Origin: Myxococcales bacterium
Lineage (GTDB): Bacteria; Myxococcota_A; Polyangia; Polyangiales; Polyangiaceae
NCBI GenBank assembly: GCA_025359105.1
Contig: JANYHK010000096.1
Span: 1 to 33,511, forward strand
DNA: 33,511 bases
Direction of reading: 5' to 3'
Part shown: one piece after another, positions 23,654 through 31,615 of the stretch
Position numbering within the stretch: position 1 is the first letter of the stretch
Layout: every line of letters begins with the position of its first letter
The notes under the pieces: generated by a model
The model's input: the letters and a program-made list of their open reading frames with translations, nothing else
What the model was told of the DNA's origin: nothing
Database searches by the model: none
Program-made: the position numbers and the translations under genes

Positions 23654-24289
23654 TCACAGCAAGGGGATCGCGACGGCGACGCCGATGTACGGAACGAGGA
23701 CGAAGCGGCTCATCGGGCAGCTCTCGGGCGTGCAGCGCGCATTGACGAGGACCCCGTCGTGCGGGTTCACGACCGCGCCCAGGCCGAGGAAGGGGCGCGC
23801 GCGGTAGCCTTGAAAGGCGCGCTCCATCGAGACCTCGAGGTTCACGAAGTGGGCGCGACCGAAGTAACGCATCGGCGGCTCCCGGCGGTTCATGTTCGGC
23901 CAGATCAGAAATGAAGGGTCCTGCGCGATGGCGACGAAGCGGCCGCTCGACCAACCCGCGCCGAGGCCGAGCGCCGTTCGTCGATCGAGGACGATGCGCC
24001 CACGCGCGCCCGCCTCGATCTGGATGCCTTCGGTGCCGAGCCCGCCTCCACCATGGAGGTCCAGCCACCTCACCGGCCGAACCACCGCCCCCGCGCCGAG
24101 CCACCCGAGCGGCGTACCGATCCCGGTCGAGCCCTCGAGCGCGAGCCCTGCCCGCTCCGAAGCCGGGGAGCGCTTCGACATGGGGACCTCGTCCTCGGCC
24201 CGTGCGGAGAGCGACGAGAGCGCGCTCGCGAGAACGACGAGCACCGCGACGCGAAGGCGCAAGCGACATTGCAGGAGGTGAGCGGGCAT
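23654..24289 (-). CDS. Predicted outer-membrane beta-barrel protein
   Basis: A 211-residue exported protein. The signal peptide runs to about residue 31 (VLVVLASALSSLSARA). The mature part alternates short beta strands and glycine turns (RAGLALEGSTGIGTPLGWLGAGAVVR, LDLHGGGGLG, IQIEAGARGRIVL, LGLGAGW), and ends with VLVPYIGVAVAIPLL. The terminal residue is a leucine, not the usual phenylalanine. Two cysteines (RCTPESC) lie in a late loop. The pattern suggests a small eight-stranded barrel, but I recognise no family. First gene of an operon with the ferritin-like lipoprotein. An ACCACT/AGTGGT repeat cluster lies about 70-95 bases upstream. Confidence 0.65.
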   Translation of the reverse strand: MPAHLLQCRLRLRVAVLVVLASALSSLSARAEDEVPMSKRSPASERAGLALEGSTGIGTPLGWLGAGAVVRPVRWLDLHGGGGLGTEGIQIEAGARGRIVLDRRTALGLGAGWSSGRFVAIAQDPSFLIWPNMNRREPPMRYFGRAHFVNLEVSMERAFQGYRARPFLGLGAVVNPHDGVLVNARCTPESCPMSRFVLVPYIGVAVAIPLL

Positions 24290-24359
24290 CGAGCCGTAAG
24301 CTCAGCACGTCCCGCGCCAACGCGATTGCGCGCGCAACCCCCCGGAATCCCAGAACTGG

Positions 24360-24385
24360 ACCACTGACTCAGTGGTTCAACCACT
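24360..24385. promoter_or_regulatory. ACCACT/AGTGGT/ACCACT alternating repeat
   Basis: Three half-sites, ACCACT (24360-24365), AGTGGT (24371-24376) and ACCACT (24380-24385), make two overlapping palindromes: a 17-base one centred on 24368 and a 15-base one centred on 24378. Either two hairpins compete or two regulator dimers share the middle half-site. It lies upstream of the outer-membrane protein gene (start 24289) in the direction of its transcription. Confidence 0.5.
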
Positions 24386-24391
24386 TTGCAG

Positions 24392-24410
24392 TTCGCACCT
24401 GAAGTGTGAA
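24392..24410 (-). terminator. Imperfect hairpin downstream of lipoprotein gene
   Basis: TTCGCAC (24392-24398) and GTGTGAA (24404-24410) pair with one G-T mismatch around a 5-base loop. It lies 45 bases beyond the stop of the lipoprotein gene ending at 24455. It may instead belong to the neighbouring operator cluster. Confidence 0.3.
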
Positions 24411-24454
24411 GAATCGTTCGCGGTGGCCTCGCCGGCGCCCAAGAGGTCCGGCCC

Positions 24455-25087
24455 TTACTTCACGCCGCCCTTCTTGCGCGCGTCGGGGGTGAGGTCGGGG
24501 TTCTGCCAGTACGAGGTGAGCTTCTTCTCGTCCTCGGTGAAGCCGACCATCTGCATCTCCGCCTCGATGGCCGTCGCGCCGTCGGGGACGTCCTGCTTGC
24601 CGACGCACGAGAAGGTGATGACGGCCTTCTCGCTGGCCTTCATCACGCCCTGGAACATGTTGCCGCCGCACGTGTGGAACGGCTTGTCCTTGGCGGGGAG
24701 CGCCTTGCCGGCCTTGTCGTAGAAGTAGACGGCGATCTTTCCGTAGAGGATGACCTGCGTGGATTTGTTCGTGACGCGGAACGACGGGCCCTTGTCGTCC
24801 ATCTTGCCGGTCCACGTCACCTCCATCATCCGTGCGGCGCCTTTGCCGACGCACGGCTTGCCGAAGGTGCCGTCGCCGGCGGAGCCCTTCGGACATTCGA
24901 CAGGGACGGCGGGCGCGGCGCTGGCCGTGGCGCTCGGCGCGGGCGCGCTCGCGGGGGGCGGCGCGGACGCAGCAGAGGCCGCGCTGGCGGCGGCGCCCGG
25001 CTTGGCCTCGTCCTTGGAGCAGCCGATCGTCGCCCCCGCGATGGCCATGCCGATCATGCCGACCACCCAGCTCGTCCCATATCGCAT
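24455..25087 (-). CDS. Lipoprotein with Ala/Pro/Ser linker
   Basis: A 210-residue predicted lipoprotein. The signal MRYGTSWVVGMIGMAIAGA leads to TIGCSKDE with the lipid cysteine at about residue 23. An Ala/Ser/Pro-rich linker (about 30-62) is followed by a compact domain with four cysteines (VECPKG, KPCVGKG, HTCGG, SCVGK). The domain contains beta-rich stretches such as MMEVTWTGKMDDKGPSFRVTNKSTQVILYGKIAVYFYDKAGKAL. That pattern resembles FxLYD-like or other immunoglobulin-like extracytoplasmic domains that examine ligand or partner surfaces. I cannot assign a family firmly. ATG 25087 has only a weak purine-rich stretch upstream. It runs in the same direction as the pseudouridine synthase gene upstream, but a strong hairpin separates them. 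Confidence 0.72.
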   Translation of the reverse strand: MRYGTSWVVGMIGMAIAGATIGCSKDEAKPGAAASAASAASAPPPASAPAPSATASAAPAVPVECPKGSAGDGTFGKPCVGKGAARMMEVTWTGKMDDKGPSFRVTNKSTQVILYGKIAVYFYDKAGKALPAKDKPFHTCGGNMFQGVMKASEKAVITFSCVGKQDVPDGATAIEAEMQMVGFTEDEKKLTSYWQNPDLTPDARKKGGVK

Positions 25088-25150
25088 CGTTCGCTCGCTC
25101 GTTGCCGCGCGCGCCCTGTGCGCGCCGGGGGAACCGTCACGTTAGAGCGA

Positions 25151-25181
25151 ACGTCGTTTGCACGGAACGGGCAAACGACGT
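25151..25181 (-). terminator. 11-bp perfect stem hairpin after the pseudouridine synthase gene
   Basis: ACGTCGTTTGC (25151-25161) and GCAAACGACGT (25171-25181) are exact complements around a 9-base loop. It lies 31 bases beyond the stop of the RluA-type gene and 63 bases before the lipoprotein start. No T-run follows on the minus strand, so either a Rho-independent-like stop, an mRNA end structure, or an operator for the lipoprotein gene. Confidence 0.55.
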
Positions 25182-25212
25182 CCCTGCAGGATGTTCGAAT
25201 CCTCCGACCGCG

Positions 25213-26127
25213 CTACCCGCGCAGGCGCGTGAGCGTCTCCGCGAAGTCCTTCGGCGGATCCATCGTCCACTTCACGTCCTCTTCGGTCGCCGGGTGCACG
25301 AAGCCGAGCTCGGCCGCGTGGAGCATGAGGCGGGGTGCGGGAATTTGCTCTCCCGGCCACCCGCGCACATAAACGCGCTCGCCCACGATGGGGTGCCCCG
25401 ACTCCGACAGGTGCACGCGGATCTGGTGGGTGCGCCCCGTCTCGAGGCGGCAGGCGATAAGGGTGGCGCTCTTCAGCTTCTCGACGACCTCGACGTGCGT
25501 GATCGCGAGCTGCCCCTCGTCGCCACGCGGCCGCGAGCCGCGCAGGCCGTCGCCGCGGTTCGGCACGATGTGAGAACGAAACGTGCGCCCGACCACGGTG
25601 CCGTGCGCGAGCGCGAGGTAGCGCCGGTGCACGGTGTGTGCGCGGAACTGGCCGGCGAGGCTCTGCTTGGCCGCCCAGGTGCGCGTGAAGACGACGAGCC
25701 CGCTCGTCTCCTTGTCGATGCGGTGGACGACGCCCAAGGTCGGCCTCGCGTGGCGGTCGGACCGCGCATCCATTCGCGACAGCGCCGCGCGGACGCGCTC
25801 GTCGAGGGTTCCGGTCTCCGACTCGTCGAAGGGGACCGTGCTGATGCCGCTCGGCTTGTTCACGACCACGACGTGCGGGTCGATGTAGACGATCGCCCCC
25901 TTCGGCAGGTCCGTCGCCGGGCGCGGCTTCTGGGCGTTCATGGAGAGGACGAGGCTCGCCCCCGGCGCGACCTTCTTCGTCGCGTCGGTCCACACCTCGC
26001 CGTCGACGCTGATCTTGCCACGCTCGATCCACCGGCGCGCCTCGCCCCAGCTGACCTCGAACGCGGCGCGAACCGCAGCGTCGAGGAGCACGCGGCCGGC
26101 GTCTTTCGGGACGTTCTTCTGGGTCAT
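25213..26127 (-). CDS. RluA-family 23S rRNA/tRNA pseudouridine synthase
   Basis: A 304-residue enzyme that isomerises uridine to pseudouridine in structured RNA. An S4-like RNA-binding segment (about 10-65, with ARRWIERGKISVDGEVW) is followed by the catalytic domain. This includes VVVVNKPSGISTVPFD and GVVHRIDKETSGLVVFTRT with catalytic D138 in HRID. RLETGRTHQIRVHLSESGHPIVGE marks motif III, and RLMLHAAELGF follows. All catalytic elements are present. Which uridine is modified cannot be decided (RluC/RluD-like). Start ATG 26127 lacks a good ribosome-binding site. It is divergent from the response regulator gene, sharing a 140-base promoter region. Confidence 0.93.
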   Translation of the reverse strand: MTQKNVPKDAGRVLLDAAVRAAFEVSWGEARRWIERGKISVDGEVWTDATKKVAPGASLVLSMNAQKPRPATDLPKGAIVYIDPHVVVVNKPSGISTVPFDESETGTLDERVRAALSRMDARSDRHARPTLGVVHRIDKETSGLVVFTRTWAAKQSLAGQFRAHTVHRRYLALAHGTVVGRTFRSHIVPNRGDGLRGSRPRGDEGQLAITHVEVVEKLKSATLIACRLETGRTHQIRVHLSESGHPIVGERVYVRGWPGEQIPAPRLMLHAAELGFVHPATEEDVKWTMDPPKDFAETLTRLRG

Positions 26128-26180
26128 TCGAGGTAACTTTGCGCCGATCCGAAGCGTTTTGGGCAGATGAGAACCTGTGC

Positions 26181-26210
26181 TTGACTTCGGGGGTCCAAAC
26201 TCAGCACAAT
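26181..26210 (+). promoter_or_regulatory. Sigma-70-like promoter for the response regulator gene
   Basis: TTGACT (26181-26186) and CACAAT (26205-26210) are spaced 18 bases. The -35 box matches five of six consensus bases and the -10 box four of six. The leader is about 50 bases to the GTG start at 26268. This is the most orthodox promoter in the window. Confidence 0.55.
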
Positions 26211-26267
26211 CGTCGAGAAATTCGGGACTTGTCGCATCATTTCCAAGTCTCCTAGAGGAGCCTGATC

Positions 26268-27149
26268 GTGGCCAAGACTCTGCTCGCAGTCGATGACAGC
26301 GTGACGATGCGCAAGGTGCTCGAGATTACCTTCAGCGGTGAGGACTTCAACGTCATCACCGCGGGAGGGCACAAAGACGCGCTGGCGAAGCTGACCGAAG
26401 AACCGGCGGTGCTCGTCATCGACACGGCCCTCGGCGGTGAAGATGGGTACGCCCTCGCGAAGGAGGTCCGCAAGCGGAACCCGAACGCGACCATCGTGAT
26501 GATGGCGAGCCGGCACAACGCGTACGACGCCGCCAAGGGCAAGGACGCGGGCGCCGACGACTTCATGGACAAGCCGTTCGACACCCAGCAGATGATCGAC
26601 AAGGTGCGCAAGGCCGCCAACGTCCGCGACGGTGGGAGCCCACTCACCACGGCGCCGTCCACCGCCAAGCCCCCCGCCGCTGCCGCCCGCGGCGCCGTTC
26701 CGCCGATCGAGCAGCGCAGCACCCAGCCGTCGCTCGGCGGCGCCGCTGCCGGCACGCGCCAGCGCGCCGCCACGCTCATGTTCGGACACGAGCCGACGAC
26801 GGGGGACTTGAAGGTCGTCGACGCGTCGCCCGCGTCCAAGCCCGAACCCGCAGCAGTCGCCAAGCCCGAACCCATGAGGCACCCGACACCGATGCCCGTC
26901 TCGAACGTGCCCCCCGCGACCGTCGCCGCCACGCCCGCCGCACTTCATTCGCCCTCGGCCAACGTCGGCGCCGCCGTCAATGGCGCGCTCGCCGGGAAGC
27001 TGCAGGGTCTCGGCCTTACCGCGGCGCAAGCCGACGCGGTCCTCGCGCTCTCGCGCGAGGTGGTCGAGCGCGTCGTCTGGGAGGTCGTCCCGGTCATGGC
27101 CGAGGCGCTCATCAAAGAAGAGCTCGCGCGCCTCACCAAAGAGGGCTGA
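26268..27149 (+). CDS. CheY-like response regulator with helical C-terminal domain
   Basis: A 293-residue two-domain protein. The receiver domain (1-118) shows D9/D10 in LLAVDDSVTMRKVLE, phosphoacceptor D52 in LVIDTALGGEDG, S81 and K102 in DFMDKPFD. This is a complete phosphorylation site. A long Pro/Ala-rich linker (about 120-235) follows. The C-terminal 55 residues (LTAAQADAVLALSREVVERVVWEVVPVMAEALIKEELARL) form an amphipathic helical segment. Similar tails recur on response regulators of delta-proteobacteria, but their role is not established. No DNA-binding domain is present. GTG start at 26268 with GAGGAG 8 bases upstream. A sensor kinase is not in the window. Confidence 0.85.
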   Translation: MAKTLLAVDDSVTMRKVLEITFSGEDFNVITAGGHKDALAKLTEEPAVLVIDTALGGEDGYALAKEVRKRNPNATIVMMASRHNAYDAAKGKDAGADDFMDKPFDTQQMIDKVRKAANVRDGGSPLTTAPSTAKPPAAAARGAVPPIEQRSTQPSLGGAAAGTRQRAATLMFGHEPTTGDLKVVDASPASKPEPAAVAKPEPMRHPTPMPVSNVPPATVAATPAALHSPSANVGAAVNGALAGKLQGLGLTAAQADAVLALSREVVERVVWEVVPVMAEALIKEELARLTKEG

Positions 27150-27153
27150 GCGT

Positions 27154-27169
27154 GTGCCGCTCCCGGCAC
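27154..27169 (+). terminator. Hairpin after response regulator gene
   Basis: GTGCCG (27154-27159) and CGGCAC (27164-27169) pair perfectly with a 4-base loop, 4 bases after the stop codon and 39 bases before the valS start. No T-run follows. Confidence 0.45.
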
Positions 27170-27208
27170 CCCTGATGGCGGGGCCCGGGTTTGTGGTAAG
27201 TCCGCTGC

Positions 27209-30040
27209 ATGAGCAGCGATAGCTCCAGCCCCGACCTCTCCAAGCCCTACGAGCCGCGCGAAGTCGAGGAGCGCTGGTACGCGTTCTGGGAGAAGCACGG
27301 CGTCTTCGAGGCGAACGACGATCCGAACGACGCGCGGCCGGCGTACGTCATCCCGATGCCGCCGCCCAACGTCACGGGGTCGCTGCACATGGGGCACGCG
27401 CAGCGCTGCACGCTCGAGGATGCGCTCATCCGCTGGTACCGCATGCGCGGGTACAACGCGCTCTGGCAGCCGGGCATCGATCACGCCGGCATCGCCACGC
27501 AGACCGTCGTAGAGCGCCAGCTGCAGCGCGAGGGCAAGACCCGCCACGATCTCGGCCGCGCCGAGTTCGAGAAGCGCGTGTGGCAGTGGAAGGCGGAGAG
27601 CGGCGGACGCATCTCGGTGCAGCAGCGCGTGCTCGGCGCGTCGCCCGACTGGCGGCGCACCAAGTTCACGATGGATCCGGACATGAGCCGCGCCGTCAAG
27701 GAGGCCTTCGTGCGCCTCCACGAGGACGGCAACATGTACCGGGCGACGCGCCTCATCAACTGGTGCACCACGTGCCGGACGGCGCTCTCCGATCTCGAGG
27801 TCGAGAACGAGGAGGGCGCGAACGGCGAGCTTTTCGAGTTCGCGTACAAAGTCGACGGTGAGGGTGACCGCGAGATCGTCGTGGCCACGACGCGCCCCGA
27901 GACGATGCTGGGCGACACCGCGGTGGCCGTGCACCCCGACGATCCCCGCTACACGTCGTTGCACGGGAAATTCCTGATTCATCCGTTCATGGACAGGAAG
28001 GTCCCGATCGTCACCGACGCGATCCTCGTCGACATGAAATTCGGCACCGGCGCCGTGAAGGTGACGCCGGCGCACGACTTCAACGACTTTGCGACCGGCA
28101 AGCGGCACGGCCTCCAGGAGATCAACATCTTCAACCTGGACGGCACCCTCAACGACGAGGGCGGCCCATTCAAGGGGCTCGACCGCAAGCGCGCGCGCAC
28201 GGCCGTGAAGAAGGCGCTCGAAGAGAAGGGTCTCGCGCGCGGAAGCAAGCCGCACGTGCTCACCCTGCCGAAGTGCCAGCGCTCCGGCGACGTCGTGGAG
28301 CCGATGATCTCGACGCAGTGGTTCTGCAAGATGCAGGACATGGCAAAGATGGCGATGGCGGCCGTCAAGGACGGCCGCACGCAGATCATCCCCGAGGAGT
28401 GGGTGAAGACGTACGACCACTTCCTGGGCGAGATCCAGGACTGGTGCGTTTCGCGGCAGCTCTGGTGGGGGCACCAGATCCCTGCGTGGCACGGCCCGAA
28501 CGGGGAAATCCGCGTCGCGCGCGAGCGACCGCCGGAGTGCACGGAAGAGGCGGGCTGGACGCAGGATCCCGACGTGCTCGACACCTGGTTCTCGAGCGCG
28601 CTCTGGCCGTTCGCGACGCTCGGCTGGCCGGACAAGACGCCGGCGCTGGCGAAGTTCTACCCGACGAACCCCAAGCAGCTCAGCGATCTCGAGACCGGCT
28701 ACGACATCCTCTTCTTCTGGGTCGCCCGGATGATGATGTTCGGTCTCTACTTCATGAAGGAGGTCCCCTTCCGCCGCGTGCTCCTGTCCGGGCTCATCGT
28801 CGACGAGACCGGCGACAAGATGAGCAAGGTGAAGGGCAACGTGATCGATCCGCTCGATCTCATCCACGGCGCCGAGTTCACCGAGATCGTCAAGAAGACG
28901 CTCCCCGGCGCGCCGGAAGCGGAGGCGATGGCGAAGTTCAAGAAGGCGTACCCGTCGGCCGCGGCGATGGGGGGGAGCTTCCCGGCGTTCGGCGCCGACG
29001 CGCTGAGGTTCACGCTCGCGACGTTTCCGCCGTCGAACAAGCGCATCGCGCTCGCGCCCAAGCGGCTGGAGGGCTACCGCCACTTCGTGAACAAGATCTG
29101 GAACGCGACGCGCTTCTCGCTCGACCAGATGCAGGGCATCGCGTTCACGGAGAACCCGAAGCCGAAGTCCTTTTACGCGCGCTGGATCGTCTCGCGGTTC
29201 TCGAACGCCGTGCGCATCGCCAACTCGGGCATCGAGGGCTTCCGGATCGACGAGGCGGCCAACGAGGCCTACCGCTTCTTCTGGAACGATCTCTGCGACT
29301 GGTACCTCGAGCTGACGAAGACCGTGCTCGCCGAGGGCAGCCCGCTCGCGGGCCAAGCCGACGACGTCCGGGCGGCGCTCGCGTACGTTCTCGAGGGCTC
29401 CTTGCGTCTCCTGCACCCGATGATGCCGTACGTCACCGAGGAGCTCTGGCAGCGCGTTCCGAAGCCGGCGTCGCGCAAGGCGTCGATCGCGTTCGGTCCC
29501 TATCCCAGCCCGGAGCTCGAGGGGAGCGGGGGCGATCCCGATGCCGAGGCGTCGATGGACATCGTGCAGAAGGCGATCAGCGCGGCGCGCACTATCCGCA
29601 GCGAGCACGAGATCTCGCCGGCGAAGTTCGCGCCGGTGGAGTTCCGGACCGACAGCGACGCGCTCGCGAAGCTCCTGGGAGAGATCGCGTTCTCCGCCCG
29701 CACGCTGATGCGCACGACCGACTTGCCGACGATCGCGAAGATCGGCGGACCGCGCGCCGCCGGTACCGTGGTGAGCGTGGTGGCGACCGACGCCGGGCCC
29801 ATCGAGGTGCTCGTCGGATTGAAGGGGCTCGTCGACAAGGCCACCGAGCTCGCGCGCATCGAGCGGGAGGTGAAACGCATCGACAAGGACATCCAGGCGA
29901 CCGAGAAGAAGCTCTCGAGCAAGGCGTTCGTCGAGAAGGCCCCCAAGGAGGTCGTCGACGAAGCGAACGCGCACCTCGGCCAGCTCAAGGCGGCGCGGGC
30001 GCGCCTCGAGGAGTCGCGCAAGCTGGCGGACGAACTGTGA
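27209..30040 (+). CDS. valS: Valyl-tRNA synthetase
   Basis: A 943-residue class I synthetase that charges tRNA-Val. PMPPPNVTGSLHMGHA gives the HMGH motif at 60-63. The editing (CP1) domain contains TTRPETMLGDTAVAVHP. The second signature KMSKV is at 537-541 (usual form KMSKS; last residue changed), within GDKMSKVKGNVIDP. The anticodon-binding domain follows, and the C-terminal coiled coil (about 865-943) is present as in most ValS. Length is typical. The ribosome-binding site before ATG 27209 is weak. The stop codon overlaps the start of the aldose epimerase gene by 4 bases, so the second gene is probably translationally coupled. Confidence 0.97.
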   Translation: MSSDSSSPDLSKPYEPREVEERWYAFWEKHGVFEANDDPNDARPAYVIPMPPPNVTGSLHMGHAQRCTLEDALIRWYRMRGYNALWQPGIDHAGIATQTVVERQLQREGKTRHDLGRAEFEKRVWQWKAESGGRISVQQRVLGASPDWRRTKFTMDPDMSRAVKEAFVRLHEDGNMYRATRLINWCTTCRTALSDLEVENEEGANGELFEFAYKVDGEGDREIVVATTRPETMLGDTAVAVHPDDPRYTSLHGKFLIHPFMDRKVPIVTDAILVDMKFGTGAVKVTPAHDFNDFATGKRHGLQEINIFNLDGTLNDEGGPFKGLDRKRARTAVKKALEEKGLARGSKPHVLTLPKCQRSGDVVEPMISTQWFCKMQDMAKMAMAAVKDGRTQIIPEEWVKTYDHFLGEIQDWCVSRQLWWGHQIPAWHGPNGEIRVARERPPECTEEAGWTQDPDVLDTWFSSALWPFATLGWPDKTPALAKFYPTNPKQLSDLETGYDILFFWVARMMMFGLYFMKEVPFRRVLLSGLIVDETGDKMSKVKGNVIDPLDLIHGAEFTEIVKKTLPGAPEAEAMAKFKKAYPSAAAMGGSFPAFGADALRFTLATFPPSNKRIALAPKRLEGYRHFVNKIWNATRFSLDQMQGIAFTENPKPKSFYARWIVSRFSNAVRIANSGIEGFRIDEAANEAYRFFWNDLCDWYLELTKTVLAEGSPLAGQADDVRAALAYVLEGSLRLLHPMMPYVTEELWQRVPKPASRKASIAFGPYPSPELEGSGGDPDAEASMDIVQKAISAARTIRSEHEISPAKFAPVEFRTDSDALAKLLGEIAFSARTLMRTTDLPTIAKIGGPRAAGTVVSVVATDAGPIEVLVGLKGLVDKATELARIEREVKRIDKDIQATEKKLSSKAFVEKAPKEVVDEANAHLGQLKAARARLEESRKLADEL

Positions 30041-30900
30041 CGTTCACCGTCGAGTCGCGCGAGGGGCTCGAGAGCCTCGTCCTCGGTGATTCCGCCTCGC
30101 GAGGCTCGCTCGTCCTCGCGCCGTCGCGCGGTGGGCTGGCGACGCGCCTCGTGCTCGGTGGGGTGGACGTCTTCTACCTCGACGAGGCCACGCTGGCCGA
30201 TCCCACCAAGAACGTCCGCGGCGGCAACCCGGTCCTCTTCCCGCAGCCGGGCAAGCTCACCGGCGACGCGTTCACGCACGCGGCCAGCGCAATGGCGGGG
30301 ACGCTCAAGCAGCACGGCTTCGCGCGCAACCTGCCCTGGGACGTCGCCCGCACGAGCACCGAAGGCGCCGCATCGGCCACGTTGCGCCTCGCGTCGAGTG
30401 AGGCGACACGTGCGGCCTACCCGTGGGACTTCACTGTAGAGTACACGTATACGCTCACGAGCGGTCTCCTGCGCATCGACCAGCGCTTCCTGAACCGCAG
30501 CGCGACGCCCATGCCGTTCGGCGCGGGGTTCCACCCCTATTTTTTGCTGCCGCAGTCGGAGAAGGGTGACGCCAAGATCGGCACCCGCGCCGCGCGCGCC
30601 TTCGACAACGTGACGAAGAAGGACATCGTCCTGGGCGGCATCGATCTCACGTCGAAGGAGATCGACCTTCACCTCCACGACCACGGCGCCGCGCCCTGCA
30701 CGCTCACATGGGCAGGCGGCGAGATCGTCGTCCGCGGCTCCCGCGAGTTTTCCCACTGGGTCGTGTGGACGCTGGCGGGCAAGGACTTCGTCTGCGTGGA
30801 GCCCTGGACGTGCCCGGGCGACGCGCTCAACAGCGGAGAGCGCCTCCTCGTGCTCGCGCCCGGCGAAGCGCGCACGCTCTGGGTAGAGATCGCGCGGTAG
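30037..30900 (+). CDS. Aldose 1-epimerase-like (GalM family) protein
   Basis: A 287-residue cytoplasmic sugar mutarotase-like protein. RGGNPVLFPQPGKL (about 61-74), KQHGFARNLPWDV with H93, and GAGFHPYFLLPQ with H166 are the conserved elements of the epimerase beta-sandwich. Near the C-terminus is CVEPWTCPGDALNSGERLLVLAPGEARTLWVEI, typical of the family. It could be a galactose mutarotase or a hexose-6-phosphate epimerase (YeaD-like). Start is GTG at 30037, overlapping the valS stop (GTGA). The frame is open far upstream inside valS but without meaning. Co-transcription with valS is clear; no functional reason is apparent. Confidence 0.85.
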   Translation: MTFTVESREGLESLVLGDSASRGSLVLAPSRGGLATRLVLGGVDVFYLDEATLADPTKNVRGGNPVLFPQPGKLTGDAFTHAASAMAGTLKQHGFARNLPWDVARTSTEGAASATLRLASSEATRAAYPWDFTVEYTYTLTSGLLRIDQRFLNRSATPMPFGAGFHPYFLLPQSEKGDAKIGTRAARAFDNVTKKDIVLGGIDLTSKEIDLHLHDHGAAPCTLTWAGGEIVVRGSREFSHWVVWTLAGKDFVCVEPWTCPGDALNSGERLLVLAPGEARTLWVEIAR

Positions 30901-30922
30901 CTTCGGTGGTAGCCTGGATTCC

Positions 30923-31600
30923 ATGCGAATCGTCGCGGTGGCGGACACCCATCTGTTCCACCGCGAGCTCGCAGTTCCCTATGGGGACGTCTTCCTGCAC
31001 GCCGGCGATCTCTGCCGCGGCGGGAGCCTCGCCGAGCTGGCCGAAGCCCTCGAGTGGATCGCCGAGCTGCCGCATCCCACCAAGATCGTCGTCGCCGGAA
31101 ACCACGACATGTGTCTCGAGGACGCGCCGGATCGCGCGCGCCCGCTCGTGGCCGCCGTGGCGACGTACCTGGAGGACGAAGGCGCCGTCATCGGCGGTGT
31201 ACGCTTCTGGGGCTCGCCGTGGCAACCCGCGTACAACGGGTGGGGGTTCAACTTGCCGCGCGGCGAGGCGCTCGTCGCCAAGTGGGCGAGGATCCCGGCG
31301 GCGCTCGACGTCCTCGTGACGCACGGGCCGCCCGAGGGGATAGGCGATCGCTCGTCGATGGGGGCCGAGCGCGCCGGCTGCCGCGATCTCCGCGCGCGGG
31401 TCGCGATGGTGCGCCCGCTCGTCCACCTCTTCGGGCACATTCACGAGGACGGCGGCGCGTGGGAAGAGGACGGCACCACCTTCGTCAACTGCACGACATG
31501 GGAGAGCGAGCGACCGCCGACCGTGATCGACGTCGACGTCGTGACGCGAACGGTTCGGGTCGACGCCCCGCCCGCCCGCGTGACCGCGTCCTCGTGGTAG
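30923..31600 (+). CDS. Calcineurin-like metallophosphoesterase
   Basis: A 225-residue phosphoesterase. Metal-binding motifs are in order: VADTHLFH (D8, H10), HAGDLCRGG, VVAGNHDMCLED, VTHGPPEG and FGHIHEDGG. These complete the two-metal centre. Short length and the sequence GSPWQPAYNGWGFN resemble the MPPED1/2-like (UPF0046) phosphodiesterases. A substrate such as a cyclic nucleotide is possible but unproven. It follows the epimerase gene by 22 bases and may be in the same transcript. It converges on the nucleotidyltransferase gene with 15 bases between stops. Confidence 0.85.
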   Translation: MRIVAVADTHLFHRELAVPYGDVFLHAGDLCRGGSLAELAEALEWIAELPHPTKIVVAGNHDMCLEDAPDRARPLVAAVATYLEDEGAVIGGVRFWGSPWQPAYNGWGFNLPRGEALVAKWARIPAALDVLVTHGPPEGIGDRSSMGAERAGCRDLRARVAMVRPLVHLFGHIHEDGGAWEEDGTTFVNCTTWESERPPTVIDVDVVTRTVRVDAPPARVTASSW

Positions 31601-31615
31601 CTACCGCGTGAGGCG

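Noticed and set aside
25141-25210. tRNA-like elements GTTAGAGCGA and GTTCGAATCCT
   Set aside because: They look like D-arm and T-arm consensus pieces, but the middle forms an 11-bp hairpin, no acceptor stem pairs and no anticodon loop fits.
26945-29974. Long minus-strand frame opposite valS
   Set aside because: No domain motifs; it is the antisense shadow of a certain valS gene.
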